From positions 34,354 to 98,353 of the forward strand of contig NZ_FMBC01000013.1 in assembly GCF_900094795.1 (NCBI RefSeq): a stretch of DNA of 64,000 nucleotides, read 5' to 3'. This stretch comes from Kosakonia oryziphila (GTDB lineage: Bacteria > Pseudomonadota > Gammaproteobacteria > Enterobacterales > Enterobacteriaceae). This document shows positions 32,308-41,829 of this stretch, piece after piece. Every line of letters starts with the position of its first letter. Position 1 is the stretch's first letter. The notes below the pieces were generated by a model that saw nothing but the letters and a program-made list of their open reading frames with translations, was not told where the DNA came from and did no database searches. A program made the position numbers and the translations under genes.

Positions 32308-32441
32308 GCCGGATAAGGCGCAGCCGCCATCCGGCATTTTTGTTTCACCAGGATGTTTATTGCCCGGTAACGCACTTTGCTTACCGGGCCTGCAAATATG
32401 CAGAATCCTGTCGGCCGGATAAGGCGTAGTCGCCATCCGGC
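32308..32441. repeat. Cluster of three REP-type palindromes (BIME) between glgP and glpD
   Basis: Three units are visible: GCCGGATAAGGCG...CGCCATCCGGC (32308-32335, followed by ATTTTTG, so it may also terminate glgP), GCCCGGTAACGC...GCTTACCGGGC (32362-32389), and GCCGGATAAGGCG...CGCCATCCGGC (32414-32441). The first and third are nearly identical and in the same orientation. glgP and glpD converge on this cluster, so it protects or ends both messages. Confidence 0.85.
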
Positions 32442-32451
32442 GCAACAACAA

Positions 32452-33957
32452 TTACGATGCCAATGATAATTCCGCTTTGTTATGACGCGTTAACCACTGC
32501 GCCACGCGGGATTGCTCTTCGGCGTTCAACCACATTCCCAGTTTCGTACGACGCCAGATCACATCATCAAGGCGGCGTGCCCATTCATGTTCGACCAGGT
32601 AACGCAGTTCGGCTTCATACAGTTCGTGACCGAAGTGTTCTCCCAAATCTTCAATGCGAGTGGCGTTTGCCAGCAGCAGTTCACTGTTGCTGCCGTAGGT
32701 GCGGGAAAAATGGCGTGCCAGCGATTCGCTGATAAACGGATAGCGACGGCGCAGTTTCGCCGCGTAGTCGTCGCGATCACCGCTAATATCACCGCCTGGC
32801 AGCACGCAATTTTTTGTCCACGCCGGACCAATACCTTTGTAGTACGGCGTCAGTTTTTCCAGCGCATGCTCGGCAAGTTTACGGTAGGTGGTCAGCTTGC
32901 CGCCAAACACCGACAGTAGTGGCGCCTGGCCGTTCTCATCGTGAATATCCAGCGTATAGTCGCGGGTAATAGCCTGCGGCGAATCGGATTCGTCGTCACA
33001 CAGCGGGCGCACACCAGAGTAAGTCCAGGCGATATCGTCGCGCGTGAGCTGTTTTTTAAAGTGCGCGTTATAGACTTTCAGCAGGTAGTTGATCTCGTTC
33101 TCATCGATCTCAACGTGTTTCGGATCGCCTTTATACTCTACATCGGTGGTACCGATAATGGAGAACTCATCCATCCACGGAATAACAAAGACAATACGTT
33201 TGTCTTCGTTTTGCAGAATATACGCCTGCTTCTGCGCGTGTACGCGCGGCACCACAATATGGCTGCCTTTGATCAAGCGAATGCCGTACGGCGAAGGCAG
33301 ATGCATACCGTCGTCGAAGAACTGTTTGACCCACGGACCGGTGGCATTCACCAGACCGCGTGCCTGCCAGCTATATTTTTCTCCGGTATCGATATCTTCC
33401 GCTTCGACAATCCACAGACCATTTTCGCGGCGCGCGCTGGTAGCACGGGTACGGGTCAACACTTTGCCGCCTTTACGCTCCACCATCTGCGCATTCGCCA
33501 GTACCAGACGCGCATCGTCCACCCAACAGTCGGAATATTCGAAACCGCGCACGATTTCCGGTTTTAGCACCGATTCTGAGCCAAAACGCAAACCGGTAGA
33601 GGCCGGCAGGCTGGTGCGTTTTCCAAGGTGGTCGTACATAAACAGACCAATGCGGATCATCCACGCCGGACGCAGATGCGGGCGGTGCGGCAGACGGAAA
33701 CGCATCGGGAAAGCGATATGTGGTGCCATTTTCAGCAGCACTTCGCGCTCGGCAAGCGCTTCGCTCACCAGGCGGAATTCATAGTGTTCAAGGTAGCGTA
33801 AGCCACCGTGAATCAATTTGGAGCTGTTGCTGGATGTCGCGCAGGCCAGATCCTGTGCTTCCAGCATCAGCACGGATAAACCACGCCCTGCGGCGTCTGC
33901 CGCGATACCGGCACCGTTGATGCCCCCGCCTATCACAATCAGATCTTTGGTTTCCAT
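32452..33957 (-). CDS. glpD: Aerobic glycerol-3-phosphate dehydrogenase GlpD
   Basis: 501 aa, the E. coli length. It is a membrane-associated FAD enzyme that oxidises glycerol-3-phosphate to dihydroxyacetone phosphate and passes electrons to quinone. The FAD-binding motif is VIGGGINGAGIAADAAGRG (residues 8-26). SKLIHGGLRYLEHYEF is the family signature near residue 50, and GKLTTYRKLAEH near residue 350 closes the FAD domain. I choose METKDLIV at 33957 behind GAGGGCAG. GlpR-type operators lie just upstream. It supplies the exit for glycerol-3-phosphate imported by Ugp. Confidence 0.97.
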   Translation of the reverse strand: METKDLIVIGGGINGAGIAADAAGRGLSVLMLEAQDLACATSSNSSKLIHGGLRYLEHYEFRLVSEALAEREVLLKMAPHIAFPMRFRLPHRPHLRPAWMIRIGLFMYDHLGKRTSLPASTGLRFGSESVLKPEIVRGFEYSDCWVDDARLVLANAQMVERKGGKVLTRTRATSARRENGLWIVEAEDIDTGEKYSWQARGLVNATGPWVKQFFDDGMHLPSPYGIRLIKGSHIVVPRVHAQKQAYILQNEDKRIVFVIPWMDEFSIIGTTDVEYKGDPKHVEIDENEINYLLKVYNAHFKKQLTRDDIAWTYSGVRPLCDDESDSPQAITRDYTLDIHDENGQAPLLSVFGGKLTTYRKLAEHALEKLTPYYKGIGPAWTKNCVLPGGDISGDRDDYAAKLRRRYPFISESLARHFSRTYGSNSELLLANATRIEDLGEHFGHELYEAELRYLVEHEWARRLDDVIWRRTKLGMWLNAEEQSRVAQWLTRHNKAELSLAS

Positions 33958-33967
33958 GCTGCCCTCA

Positions 33968-34008
33968 TGCACTTTCGTTAAAGCTCAAAAATGTTCGTTA
34001 TCGCTCAT
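33968..34008 (-). promoter_or_regulatory. GlpR operators before glpD
   Basis: AAATGTTCGTTATCGCTCAT (33989-34008) fits the GlpR consensus ATGTTCGATAACGAACAT well. A second, weaker unit, TTTCGTTAAAGCTCAAA (33973-33989), is directly adjacent. The pair starts about 15 bp before the glpD start codon, so repression of glpD by GlpR encoded nearby is expected. The divergent glpE start is 138 bp away. Confidence 0.75.
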
Positions 34009-34146
34009 GGTAGCAAAGAAACGCGCTTTTGGTAACATCAAAAAAACAATTTAGAGTGATATACATAACATAATGGCGCTGACCCACTGTCACGACGTAC
34101 ACTTGACGGCAGAATAGCCATTTCCTGTGTCAATTAAGAGAACGTC

Positions 34147-34476
34147 ATGGATCACTTTGAATGCATTAACGTAGAAGAAACCCATCAGAAATTGCATCAG
34201 CAGCAGGCGGTGCTGGTGGATATCCGCGATCCGCAAAGTTTCGTGATGGGGCATACGCCGGGCGCATTCCATCTGACTAACGATACGCTGGGCGCGTTTA
34301 TGCGCGACAATGATTTCGATACCCCGGTGATGGTGATGTGCTACCACGGCAACAGCAGTAAAGGTGCGGCGCAATACCTTCTCCAACAGGGATACGAACA
34401 AGTCTACAGCGTGGACGGCGGTTTTGATGCCTGGCATCGTCATTTCCCGGCGGAAGTGGCGCACGGTACGCTTTAG
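34147..34476 (+). CDS. glpE: Thiosulfate sulfurtransferase GlpE
   Basis: 109 aa (E. coli 108). It is a single-domain rhodanese. The persulfide-forming cysteine is Cys65 in [12 protein letters not shown], and the N-terminal rhodanese signature is [12 protein letters not shown]. It acts in the cytoplasm and transfers sulfur from thiosulfate to cyanide or thioredoxin in vitro. It is the first gene of glpEGR; its link to glycerol metabolism is positional. The start at 34147 follows AAGAGAACG. Confidence 0.95.
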   Translation: MDHFECINVEETHQKLHQQQAVLVDIRDPQSFVMGHTPGAFHLTNDTLGAFMRDNDFDTPVMVMCYHGNSSKGAAQYLLQQGYEQVYSVDGGFDAWHRHFPAEVAHGTL

Positions 34477-34533
34477 GCATTCGTCCTGTGCGGCTATACT
34501 GTCTCTCCTTGTATGGATTAAGCGACGCCCGCC

Positions 34534-35364
34534 ATGTTGATGATTACCTCTTTTACTAACCCTCGTGTCGCCCAGGCATTTGTCGATTATATGCAGACCC
34601 AGGGCGTGATTCTTACTGTTCAACATCACGAGCAAAGTGATATCTGGCTGGCAGATGAGAGCCAGGCTGAGCGCGTCAAAAATGAACTGGTGCGCTTTAT
34701 CGAAAATCCTACCGACCCGCGTTATCTGGCGGCGAGTTGGCAATTCGGGCAGGTCAACAGCGGTCTGCGCTATCGTCGTTTTCCCCTGATGGCGGCCATT
34801 CGCGAACGCGGTGGGCCATTGACGTTACTGATGACTGCGCTTTGCGTGTTTGTCTTTGTAGTGATGAGTGTCGTTGGCGATCAGACCGTGATGATGTGGC
34901 TCGCCTGGCCGTGGGATGCCAGCGTACAGTTTGAGGTGTGGCGCTACTTCACTCACGCAATAATGCATTTTTCGCTGGTACACATCCTCTTCAACCTGTT
35001 CTGGTGGTGGTATCTTGGCGGAGCCGTTGAAAAGCGTTTTGGCACCGGCAAGCTGGTGGTCATTACCCTGATTAGCGCCTTATTAAGCGGTTTTGTGCAG
35101 CACCAACTCACCGGGCCATGGTTTGGTGGTTTATCCGGCGTTGTGTATGCACTGATTGGTTATGTCTGGCTGCACGGCGTACGCGATCCGATCCCTCAGG
35201 TGGCATTACCTAATGGGCTGTTTATTCTTACGGTCGCGCTGATGGTCGCCGAGTGGTTCGGCGTAATGGGCTTTGCTATTGCCACTGGCGCGCACACGGC
35301 CGGCATGGCAATTGGGCTGGCGATGGCGCTGGTGGACACACAGAATGTGCGGAAACGAACATAA
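34534..35364 (+). CDS. glpG: Rhomboid intramembrane serine protease GlpG
   Basis: 276 aa, the E. coli length. An N-terminal cytoplasmic domain (residues 1-90) is followed by six membrane helices. The catalytic serine is in [12 protein letters not shown] (Ser201 by length equivalence) and the catalytic histidine in [16 protein letters not shown] (about His254). The [19 protein letters not shown] motif near residue 137 is the oxyanion and L1 region. It cleaves membrane proteins near their transmembrane segments. Loop 4-5 and the last helices differ from K-12 more than the core does. Confidence 0.96.
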   Translation: MLMITSFTNPRVAQAFVDYMQTQGVILTVQHHEQSDIWLADESQAERVKNELVRFIENPTDPRYLAASWQFGQVNSGLRYRRFPLMAAIRERGGPLTLLMTALCVFVFVVMSVVGDQTVMMWLAWPWDASVQFEVWRYFTHAIMHFSLVHILFNLFWWWYLGGAVEKRFGTGKLVVITLISALLSGFVQHQLTGPWFGGLSGVVYALIGYVWLHGVRDPIPQVALPNGLFILTVALMVAEWFGVMGFAIATGAHTAGMAIGLAMALVDTQNVRKRT

Positions 35365-35381
35365 TTATCCAGGGACATTTC

Positions 35382-36140
35382 ATGAAACAAACACAGCGTC
35401 ATGACGCTATTATTGAACTGGTTAAACAACAAGGATATGTCAGTACCGAAGAGCTGGTTGAACAATTTTCCGTCAGCCCGCAGACTATTCGCCGCGATCT
35501 GAATGACCTCGCGGATCAAAACAAAATCTTGCGTCACCACGGTGGCGCGGCGCTGCCTTCCAGCTCGGTGAACACCTCCTGGCACGATCGCAAATCGACG
35601 CTGACGGCGGAAAAAGAGCGCATTGCCCGCAAGGTGGCAGAACAGATCCCGAACGGTGCAACGCTGTTTATCGATATCGGCACCACGCCAGAAGCCGTCG
35701 CTCATGCGCTGCTGGACCACAGCGATCTGCGCATTGTGACCAACAACCTGAACGTCGCGAACACGCTGATGAAGAAAGAGGATTTCCGCGTGATCCTCGC
35801 GGGAGGCGAACTTCGCAGCCGTGACGGCGGCATCGTTGGCGAGGCGACCCTCGATTTTATCTCTCAGTTCCGCCTCGATTTCGGCATCCTCGGCATTAGC
35901 GGAATTGATGCGGATGGATCACTTCTGGAGTTCGACTACCACGAAGTGCGCACCAAGCGCGCGATCATTGAAAACTCGCGCCACGTCATGCTGGTGGTGG
36001 ATCACTCGAAATTTGGCCGTAACGCGATGGTGAATATGGGCAGCATTGGCCTTGTGGATGCGGTGTACACCGATGCCATGCCGCCAGACGGGGTATTACA
36101 GGTAATCAGCCACAACAACGTGCAGCTGGAGCTGTGCTAG
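35382..36140 (+). CDS. glpR: Glycerol-3-phosphate regulon repressor GlpR (DeoR family)
   Basis: 252 aa, intact. The N-terminal DeoR winged helix-turn-helix is at about residues 8-57 (YVSTEELVEQFSVSPQTIRR), and the C-terminal DeoR sensor domain has LFIDIGTTPEAVAHAL and LAGGELRSRDGGIVG. It represses glpD and the other glp operons until glycerol-3-phosphate binds. The start MKQTQRHD at 35382 follows CCAGGGAC; the longer in-frame extension runs inside glpG. The K-12 MG1655 copy is known to carry a frameshift, and this one does not. Its stop abuts the stop of malT on the other strand. Confidence 0.96.
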   Translation: MKQTQRHDAIIELVKQQGYVSTEELVEQFSVSPQTIRRDLNDLADQNKILRHHGGAALPSSSVNTSWHDRKSTLTAEKERIARKVAEQIPNGATLFIDIGTTPEAVAHALLDHSDLRIVTNNLNVANTLMKKEDFRVILAGGELRSRDGGIVGEATLDFISQFRLDFGILGISGIDADGSLLEFDYHEVRTKRAIIENSRHVMLVVDHSKFGRNAMVNMGSIGLVDAVYTDAMPPDGVLQVISHNNVQLELC

Positions 36141-38846
36141 CTACACGCCGTAGCCCATCATTTTCAGCAGTTTCTGTGCATGTTGCACGGCATCCTGACG
36201 ATGGGCGACGCCTAGCTTCTGATAAAGATTACGGATGTGAGTTTTAATGGTTGTCGCCGCGACGTCCAGCTCACCCGCAATCTGTTCATTGCTGTAGCCA
36301 GAGTAGATCAGACCCAGCACCTGCCACTCGCGCTGGGTCAGCGGGCTGGTGCGGATAAGCTCCGGTACATCCGGGTGGGTCAGTAGGCGTTCGACGAAAT
36401 TCTCATCGAAATGAGCAAATTTATGCCGGTGATGCTGGTTGATATCGCGCAAAATACGCTGAGCGCGATGCTGTTCGAGCTCCGGCAGCGTATTCAACTG
36501 AATCAACTGGCGCAACTGCTGCGCCATCGCTTCGCCTTCAATTACAAAATGACTGATAAATCCGGTGCGGTTAGCCAGTTGCAGCGCTTCCAGCAGCACG
36601 CGCTGCGCGTCATTTTTGCGCCCAGCCTGCCAGTAAAGCTGGTTAAGCAGCAACAAATTGCGGTTGATGTCACTCATCAAACGCAGGCTGCGCGCGTTTT
36701 CATTTAACTCTTCCAGTACCATCTCTGCGGGCTCAAACTCGCCGAGCAGGATCTGCGCGCGGGCGATGTTGCGCCACTGGCTCTGCAAAAAATGGTTATT
36801 GGCAAACTCTGGTTTTGGCGTCTGGCGTAGCCACTGCGCAGCGGCCTTTTTGTCGCCGGTCATCTGCCAGTAGATCACCCGTACTTTATCGGCATTCGAC
36901 ACCCAATCGCTGTGGTATTGACCGTTGCCGAGCAGATTCTCCAGGCGGTTCAAATGGCTGCGGGCATTATCCAGATCGCCGCGCGCCAGCGAGTTTTGCA
37001 CCAGCAGCGCCAGACATTGCAATTGCTGCTGCGGCTGCATGGCGGAGAGCACTTCCATTCCCTGCCGCGCCGCAGTTTCTGACTCATCAAGCCTCGCCCA
37101 CGCCCACAGTAACTGAGCGCGAATGCGCAGCAAAAATTCATGCATCGGCAGTTGCTCAAGATGCTGTTCGTGGATCAGCGTAAAAGCTTTTTCCTGTGTT
37201 TCCCAGGCCGCTTGCAGGAACCCTTGGGCGAACAGAATTTCGCTTTGTTGGAGCAGGCTCCACAGCGCGTAGTGCCAGACATCGTGGCGACGCGCCATCT
37301 GTTCGGTTTGCTGCATCACTGATAGCGAACTGGTCAGCTCGCCTTTGCAGTGCAGCACTTCACCGTGTACGGATGTCGCGACGATACGGCTGTAATAGTT
37401 AGCCAGTGGCAATTCGTCGAGCGCCACCATCGCCAGCCGCTCTGCTTCCACCGGATTGCCATCGTTAATTGCCACCTGGGCGCGCAGGGCGTTGAAATCA
37501 CCGTGTAACGAGGCGTCCATTTGTGTGGTCATTTCCTGCTCGGCACGCGCCAGCAGTGTGTTCACTTCGCTGTAGCGGTGCTGGCTTTGCATCAGCCAGG
37601 CCTGCAACAGTATCAGACGCGGATTTTCCAGCAGGCTTTCCCACGGCAGCGCTTTTAGCGACTCTTCCAGCACGCTCAGCTCGCTGTGATTAAACAATCC
37701 CCAGGCGTGATGCAGCAGAATATCGCGCAGCATAATGCCGTCTCCGGCCGCCAGCGCGTGGTGAATGGCTTCACTGGGGAAGCCTTGCGCCATCCAGCTT
37801 TCCGCCGCTGCACGGTGAATATCTGGCAACTCGGTCGCCAGTTCCCACTGACAACGCTGGCGCAGGAAATTACCGAACAGCGGGTGGTAACTGAACCATT
37901 CGCCGGAATCGTCCATACGTTGTAAAAACAGCCCCTGACGCTCAATCTCTTCGAGCCGCATTTGCCCGTTCTCTTCCCCGGTCACGCGGACGATCAGCGC
38001 GTCGTTCATCGAGCGCAGCAAAGCGCTTTTCAGCAGGAACTTACGTGTGTCGATATCAACATTATCCAGCACTTCATCCACCAGATAATCGGAAAGATGG
38101 CTGGCATTAATGCCGGAGAGGCGGCGTGCGGATTGGTGCGGTGCGCTGTGGTTTTGCCGCGCCGAGAGGGCGATAAGCTGCAACGCTGTCGCCCAGCCGG
38201 CAACGTCGTCGCACAGGCGGCTGCTTTCTACTGCTTCAATTGGCGACGTCAGGCGACAGTCAAAAAACTGTTTTGCTTCCTGATGGGTAAAGGCGAGTTG
38301 CTGGCTGCTGACTTCCAGCAGTTGTTCACGTACGCGCAGGTTGGCTATGCCTAGCTGTGGCAAATTACGCGACAGCACAATCAGCGTCAGGTTTTCCGGC
38401 TGATGGCGTAAAAAGAAGCGCATTGCATCATGGATCACCGGGTTGGTGATCAGATGATAATCGTCGATGACCAGAAACAGTGGGCGCTGCCACTCTATCA
38501 ATTCAACGAACAACTGGGAAAAGAGTGACGGCAGGCTGGCGTACTGGCGTTTTTGCGCCATCGCCTCGCTACTGACGCAATGCCCGCCCGTCGCCTGCTG
38601 AACCGCAGCGATAAAGTAGCTGGCAAAACGTTCCTGCTGATTATCCCCTTCATCCAGAGAGAACCAGCCAACATCATTTTTTCCGGCTGCCCATTGCGAA
38701 ATGAGCGTGGTTTTTCCGTAACCCGCAGGGCTGGTCACCAGCGCAAGGCGATAATTGTTTGCGCCGGAAAGTTTAGCCAACAGGCGTTCCCGAACCACGG
38801 TGTGGTCGAGACGAACCGGGCGACTTAATTTTGACGGAATCAACAT
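36141..38846 (-). CDS. malT: Maltose regulon activator MalT
   Basis: 901 aa, the E. coli length. It is a STAND-type signalling ATPase and transcription activator, switched on by maltotriose with ATP. Walker [10 protein letters not shown] is at residues 39-47, Walker B-like [11 protein letters not shown] near 125, a long TPR-like helical region lies at about 440-800, and the C-terminal LuxR helix-turn-helix ([20 protein letters not shown]) is at about 830-895. I choose MLIPSKLS at 38846 over a start three codons upstream. It is divergent from malPQ, which it activates. Its last base follows directly on glpR with no spacer. Confidence 0.97.
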   Translation of the reverse strand: MLIPSKLSRPVRLDHTVVRERLLAKLSGANNYRLALVTSPAGYGKTTLISQWAAGKNDVGWFSLDEGDNQQERFASYFIAAVQQATGGHCVSSEAMAQKRQYASLPSLFSQLFVELIEWQRPLFLVIDDYHLITNPVIHDAMRFFLRHQPENLTLIVLSRNLPQLGIANLRVREQLLEVSSQQLAFTHQEAKQFFDCRLTSPIEAVESSRLCDDVAGWATALQLIALSARQNHSAPHQSARRLSGINASHLSDYLVDEVLDNVDIDTRKFLLKSALLRSMNDALIVRVTGEENGQMRLEEIERQGLFLQRMDDSGEWFSYHPLFGNFLRQRCQWELATELPDIHRAAAESWMAQGFPSEAIHHALAAGDGIMLRDILLHHAWGLFNHSELSVLEESLKALPWESLLENPRLILLQAWLMQSQHRYSEVNTLLARAEQEMTTQMDASLHGDFNALRAQVAINDGNPVEAERLAMVALDELPLANYYSRIVATSVHGEVLHCKGELTSSLSVMQQTEQMARRHDVWHYALWSLLQQSEILFAQGFLQAAWETQEKAFTLIHEQHLEQLPMHEFLLRIRAQLLWAWARLDESETAARQGMEVLSAMQPQQQLQCLALLVQNSLARGDLDNARSHLNRLENLLGNGQYHSDWVSNADKVRVIYWQMTGDKKAAAQWLRQTPKPEFANNHFLQSQWRNIARAQILLGEFEPAEMVLEELNENARSLRLMSDINRNLLLLNQLYWQAGRKNDAQRVLLEALQLANRTGFISHFVIEGEAMAQQLRQLIQLNTLPELEQHRAQRILRDINQHHRHKFAHFDENFVERLLTHPDVPELIRTSPLTQREWQVLGLIYSGYSNEQIAGELDVAATTIKTHIRNLYQKLGVAHRQDAVQHAQKLLKMMGYGV

Positions 38847-38966
38847 AGTTATCACTTCACTGTGCGAAAACGGAAGGTGTGATTTTTTTTGCGCTTCGTA
38901 ATTAATGCTAATAAGGTCGGTCAGATGAAGAAATATTGCAAGTTATGTCCGGATCTGACGATTGTG

Positions 38967-38988
38967 AATTTGCACTATGTCACATTTC
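38967..38988 (-). promoter_or_regulatory. CRP site upstream of malT
   Basis: Read on the minus strand, AAATGTGACATAGTGCAAAT matches the CRP consensus TGTGA-N6-TCACA in the left half (TGTGA) and partly in the right half (GCAAA). It resembles the known malT CRP site of E. coli and lies about 120 bp before the malT start. Confidence 0.7.
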
Positions 38989-39312
38989 TATTTATTTCAT
39001 GGATAGCTAATGACATAAAAGATAAAAAATAGCCGGGGCACGGCTGGCGCGCTACGTATAGCAGAAAGCTTAATAATTACATGTAATAAGGGTTTCTTCG
39101 TATTATTAACTGACGTGTCAGACAAAACGCACAAATAGCAAAAATTCATTAGTGATGCTGCAGTGAATATTATTTTTTCTTCGGTTAATACCTAACGAAA
39201 ACTAATTTCATCTGGAACGTCATTTCATTTTTATTGAGCAATTTCCCGTCAATTCGATTGAATAACACGCAAAAAAAACGCTACCTTTAGGTGGCGGCGA
39301 TCACACTTTTTG

Positions 39313-39357
39313 CTCATCCCCGCTGCTCCTCCCCGGCTAATCCCTGGCAGGATGAGG
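39313..39357 (+). promoter_or_regulatory. MalT boxes before malP
   Basis: CTCATCCCC (39313-39321) and CTCCTCCCC (39326-39334) are inverted copies of the MalT box GGGGATGAGG, 13 bp apart. GGATGAGG (39350-39357) is a third box in direct orientation. The set lies 70-114 bp before the malP start, the layout known for malPp. Confidence 0.75.
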
Positions 39358-39426
39358 AAGTCATAAACCGAGCCAGGCACACTAACGCAAACGTCGATTT
39401 ACTTCATTACAGGACCCGGATTCTTT

Positions 39427-41820
39427 ATGTCAAAGCCAACGTTTAATAAAGCGGAATTTGCAGCGGCCCTTACCCGCCAGCAGCAGCGTTTAGGGATTCA
39501 GGTTGCCGGTGACATGACAACCCGACAGTGGTGGCAAGCGGTGAGCGGCGCGCTGGCAGAACTGCTGGCGGCACAGCCCGCGCCGAAAGTGGCGAAAGGG
39601 CAGCGCCACGTTAACTATATCTCGATGGAATTCCTGATTGGCCGCCTGACGGGCAATAACCTGTTGAACCTGGGCTGGCATCAGGATGTTGATGCAGTAT
39701 TGCAGGAACATAACATCAACCTGACCGATCTGCTGGAAGAGGAGATCGATCCGGCGCTGGGTAACGGTGGTTTGGGGCGTCTGGCCGCCTGTTTCCTTGA
39801 CTCGATGGCGACGGTTGGCCAGTCGGCGACCGGCTACGGCCTGAATTATCAGTACGGCCTGTTCCGCCAGTCTTTTGTTGATGGACAACAGCATGAAGCC
39901 CCGGACGACTGGCATCGCCGCAGCTACCCGTGGTTCCGCCATAACGAGCAGTTAGATGTACAGGTGGGGATTGGTGGCAAGGTGAGCAAATCCGGACAGT
40001 GGCAGCCCGCTTTTACGTTGATTGGCGAAGCCTGGGATTTACCCGTCATTGGCTACCGTAACGGCGTGACGCAGCCGCTGCGTTTATGGCAGGCGGCACA
40101 TGCTCATCCCTTTAATCTGACCAAATTCAACGACGGTGATTTCCTGCGCGCCGAGCAAACCGGGATCGATGCGGAAAAGCTGACGAAAGTGCTCTACCCG
40201 AACGACAACCACCAGGCCGGGAAAAAGCTGCGTCTGATGCAGCAATACTTCCAGTGCGCCTGTTCGATCGCCGATATTCTGCGTCGCCACCATCTGGCAG
40301 GCCGCAAACTGGCGCAGTTGCCGGATTTCGAAGTGATCCAGCTTAACGACACGCACCCGACTATCGCCATTCCGGAACTGCTGCGCGTGCTGCTCGATGA
40401 ACACCAGCTAAGCTGGGACGATGCCTGGACGATTACCAGCCGGACGTTTGCCTATACCAACCATACGCTGATGCCGGAAGCGCTGGAGTGCTGGGACGAA
40501 ACATTAGTCAAAGCGCTACTGCCGCGGCACATGCAAATCATCAAACAGATCAACGACAAATTTAAGCTGTTGGTTGAGAAAACCTGGCCGGGCGACAACG
40601 CGGTATGGGCAAAACTGGCGGTAGTGCATCACAAACAGGTACGTATGGCGAACCTTTGCGTGGTGGGCGGGTTTGCGGTTAACGGCGTGGCGGCGCTGCA
40701 TTCGGATCTGGTGGTCAAGGATCTATTCCCCGAATATCACCAGCTCTGGCCGGGTAAATTCCATAATGTCACTAATGGCATCACGCCACGTCGCTGGATC
40801 AAACAGTGCAACCCATTACTGGCTGCGCTGCTTGATATGACGCTGAAAAAAGAGTGGGCCAACGATCTTGATCAGTTGATCAATCTGGAGGAATACGCCG
40901 ACGATGCGGCATTCCGCAAGCAGTATCGCGAGATTAAACACCAGAATAAAGTACGCCTGGCTGCGTTTGTCAAAGCCCGTACCGGTATTGAGATCAACCC
41001 ACAGGCGCTGTTCGATATTCAGATCAAACGTCTGCATGAATACAAACGCCAGCACTTGGGGCTGTTACACATTCTCGCTCTGTATAAAGAAATTCGTGAA
41101 AATCCGAAAGCCGACCGCGTGCCGCGTGTCTTCCTGTTTGGCGCCAAAGCTGCACCGGGCTACTACCTGGCGAAAAACATTATCTTTGCCATCAATAAAG
41201 TGGCGGAAGTGATAAACAACGATACGAAGATCGGCGATAAGCTGAAAGTGGTGTTCCTGCCGGATTACTGTGTCTCGGCAGCGGAGAAGCTGATCCCGGC
41301 GGCGGATGTGTCTGAACAGATTTCCACGGCGGGTAAAGAGGCTTCTGGTACTGGCAACATGAAGCTGGCGCTGAATGGCGCGCTGACGGTCGGTACGCTG
41401 GACGGCGCGAACGTTGAAATTGCCGAACAGGTCGGCGAACAGAATATCTTTATCTTCGGCCACACGGTGGAGCAGGTGAAAGCGCTGAAAGCCAAGGGCT
41501 ACGATCCGCTGAAATGGCGTAAAAAAGACAAACTGCTGGATGCGGTGCTGAAGGAGCTTGAAAGCGGGAAGTACAGCGACGGGGATAAACATGCTTTTGA
41601 CCAGATGCTGCACAGCTTAGGCAAACAGGGGGGCGATCCCTATTTGGTGCTGGCGGATTTTGCGGCCTATGTGGAGGCTCAAAAGCAGGTGGATGTACTT
41701 TACCGCGACCAGGACGCCTGGACCCGTGCGGCGATCCTGAACACGGCGCGCTGCGGTATGTTTAGCTCTGACCGCTCAATCCGCGATTATCAAACCCGCA
41801 TCTGGCAGGCAAAACGCTAA
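39427..41820 (+). CDS. malP: Maltodextrin phosphorylase MalP
   Basis: 797 aa, the E. coli length. It is a GT35 enzyme that phosphorolyses linear maltodextrins to glucose-1-phosphate. Family motifs are [16 protein letters not shown] near residue 60, [17 protein letters not shown] near residue 115, and the pyridoxal phosphate lysine in [16 protein letters not shown] near residue 645. It is a paralogue of GlgP; the lack of a glycogen-storage site is a family property. It has a 580-bp control region upstream with MalT boxes, and malQ follows after 9 bp. Confidence 0.97.
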   Translation: MSKPTFNKAEFAAALTRQQQRLGIQVAGDMTTRQWWQAVSGALAELLAAQPAPKVAKGQRHVNYISMEFLIGRLTGNNLLNLGWHQDVDAVLQEHNINLTDLLEEEIDPALGNGGLGRLAACFLDSMATVGQSATGYGLNYQYGLFRQSFVDGQQHEAPDDWHRRSYPWFRHNEQLDVQVGIGGKVSKSGQWQPAFTLIGEAWDLPVIGYRNGVTQPLRLWQAAHAHPFNLTKFNDGDFLRAEQTGIDAEKLTKVLYPNDNHQAGKKLRLMQQYFQCACSIADILRRHHLAGRKLAQLPDFEVIQLNDTHPTIAIPELLRVLLDEHQLSWDDAWTITSRTFAYTNHTLMPEALECWDETLVKALLPRHMQIIKQINDKFKLLVEKTWPGDNAVWAKLAVVHHKQVRMANLCVVGGFAVNGVAALHSDLVVKDLFPEYHQLWPGKFHNVTNGITPRRWIKQCNPLLAALLDMTLKKEWANDLDQLINLEEYADDAAFRKQYREIKHQNKVRLAAFVKARTGIEINPQALFDIQIKRLHEYKRQHLGLLHILALYKEIRENPKADRVPRVFLFGAKAAPGYYLAKNIIFAINKVAEVINNDTKIGDKLKVVFLPDYCVSAAEKLIPAADVSEQISTAGKEASGTGNMKLALNGALTVGTLDGANVEIAEQVGEQNIFIFGHTVEQVKALKAKGYDPLKWRKKDKLLDAVLKELESGKYSDGDKHAFDQMLHSLGKQGGDPYLVLADFAAYVEAQKQVDVLYRDQDAWTRAAILNTARCGMFSSDRSIRDYQTRIWQAKR

Positions 41821-41829
41821 GGAAGCGAG

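Larger units (their letters stand above)
38847..39426. promoter_or_regulatory. 580-bp malT/malPQ divergent control region
   Basis: No gene is visible. It is AT-rich in the middle (38880-39280). The malT side carries a CRP site (38968-38988). The malP side carries MalT boxes (39313-39357). The remaining roughly 300 bp hold A/T tracts and no defined element that I recognise; this is longer than needed for the two promoters. Confidence 0.7.
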
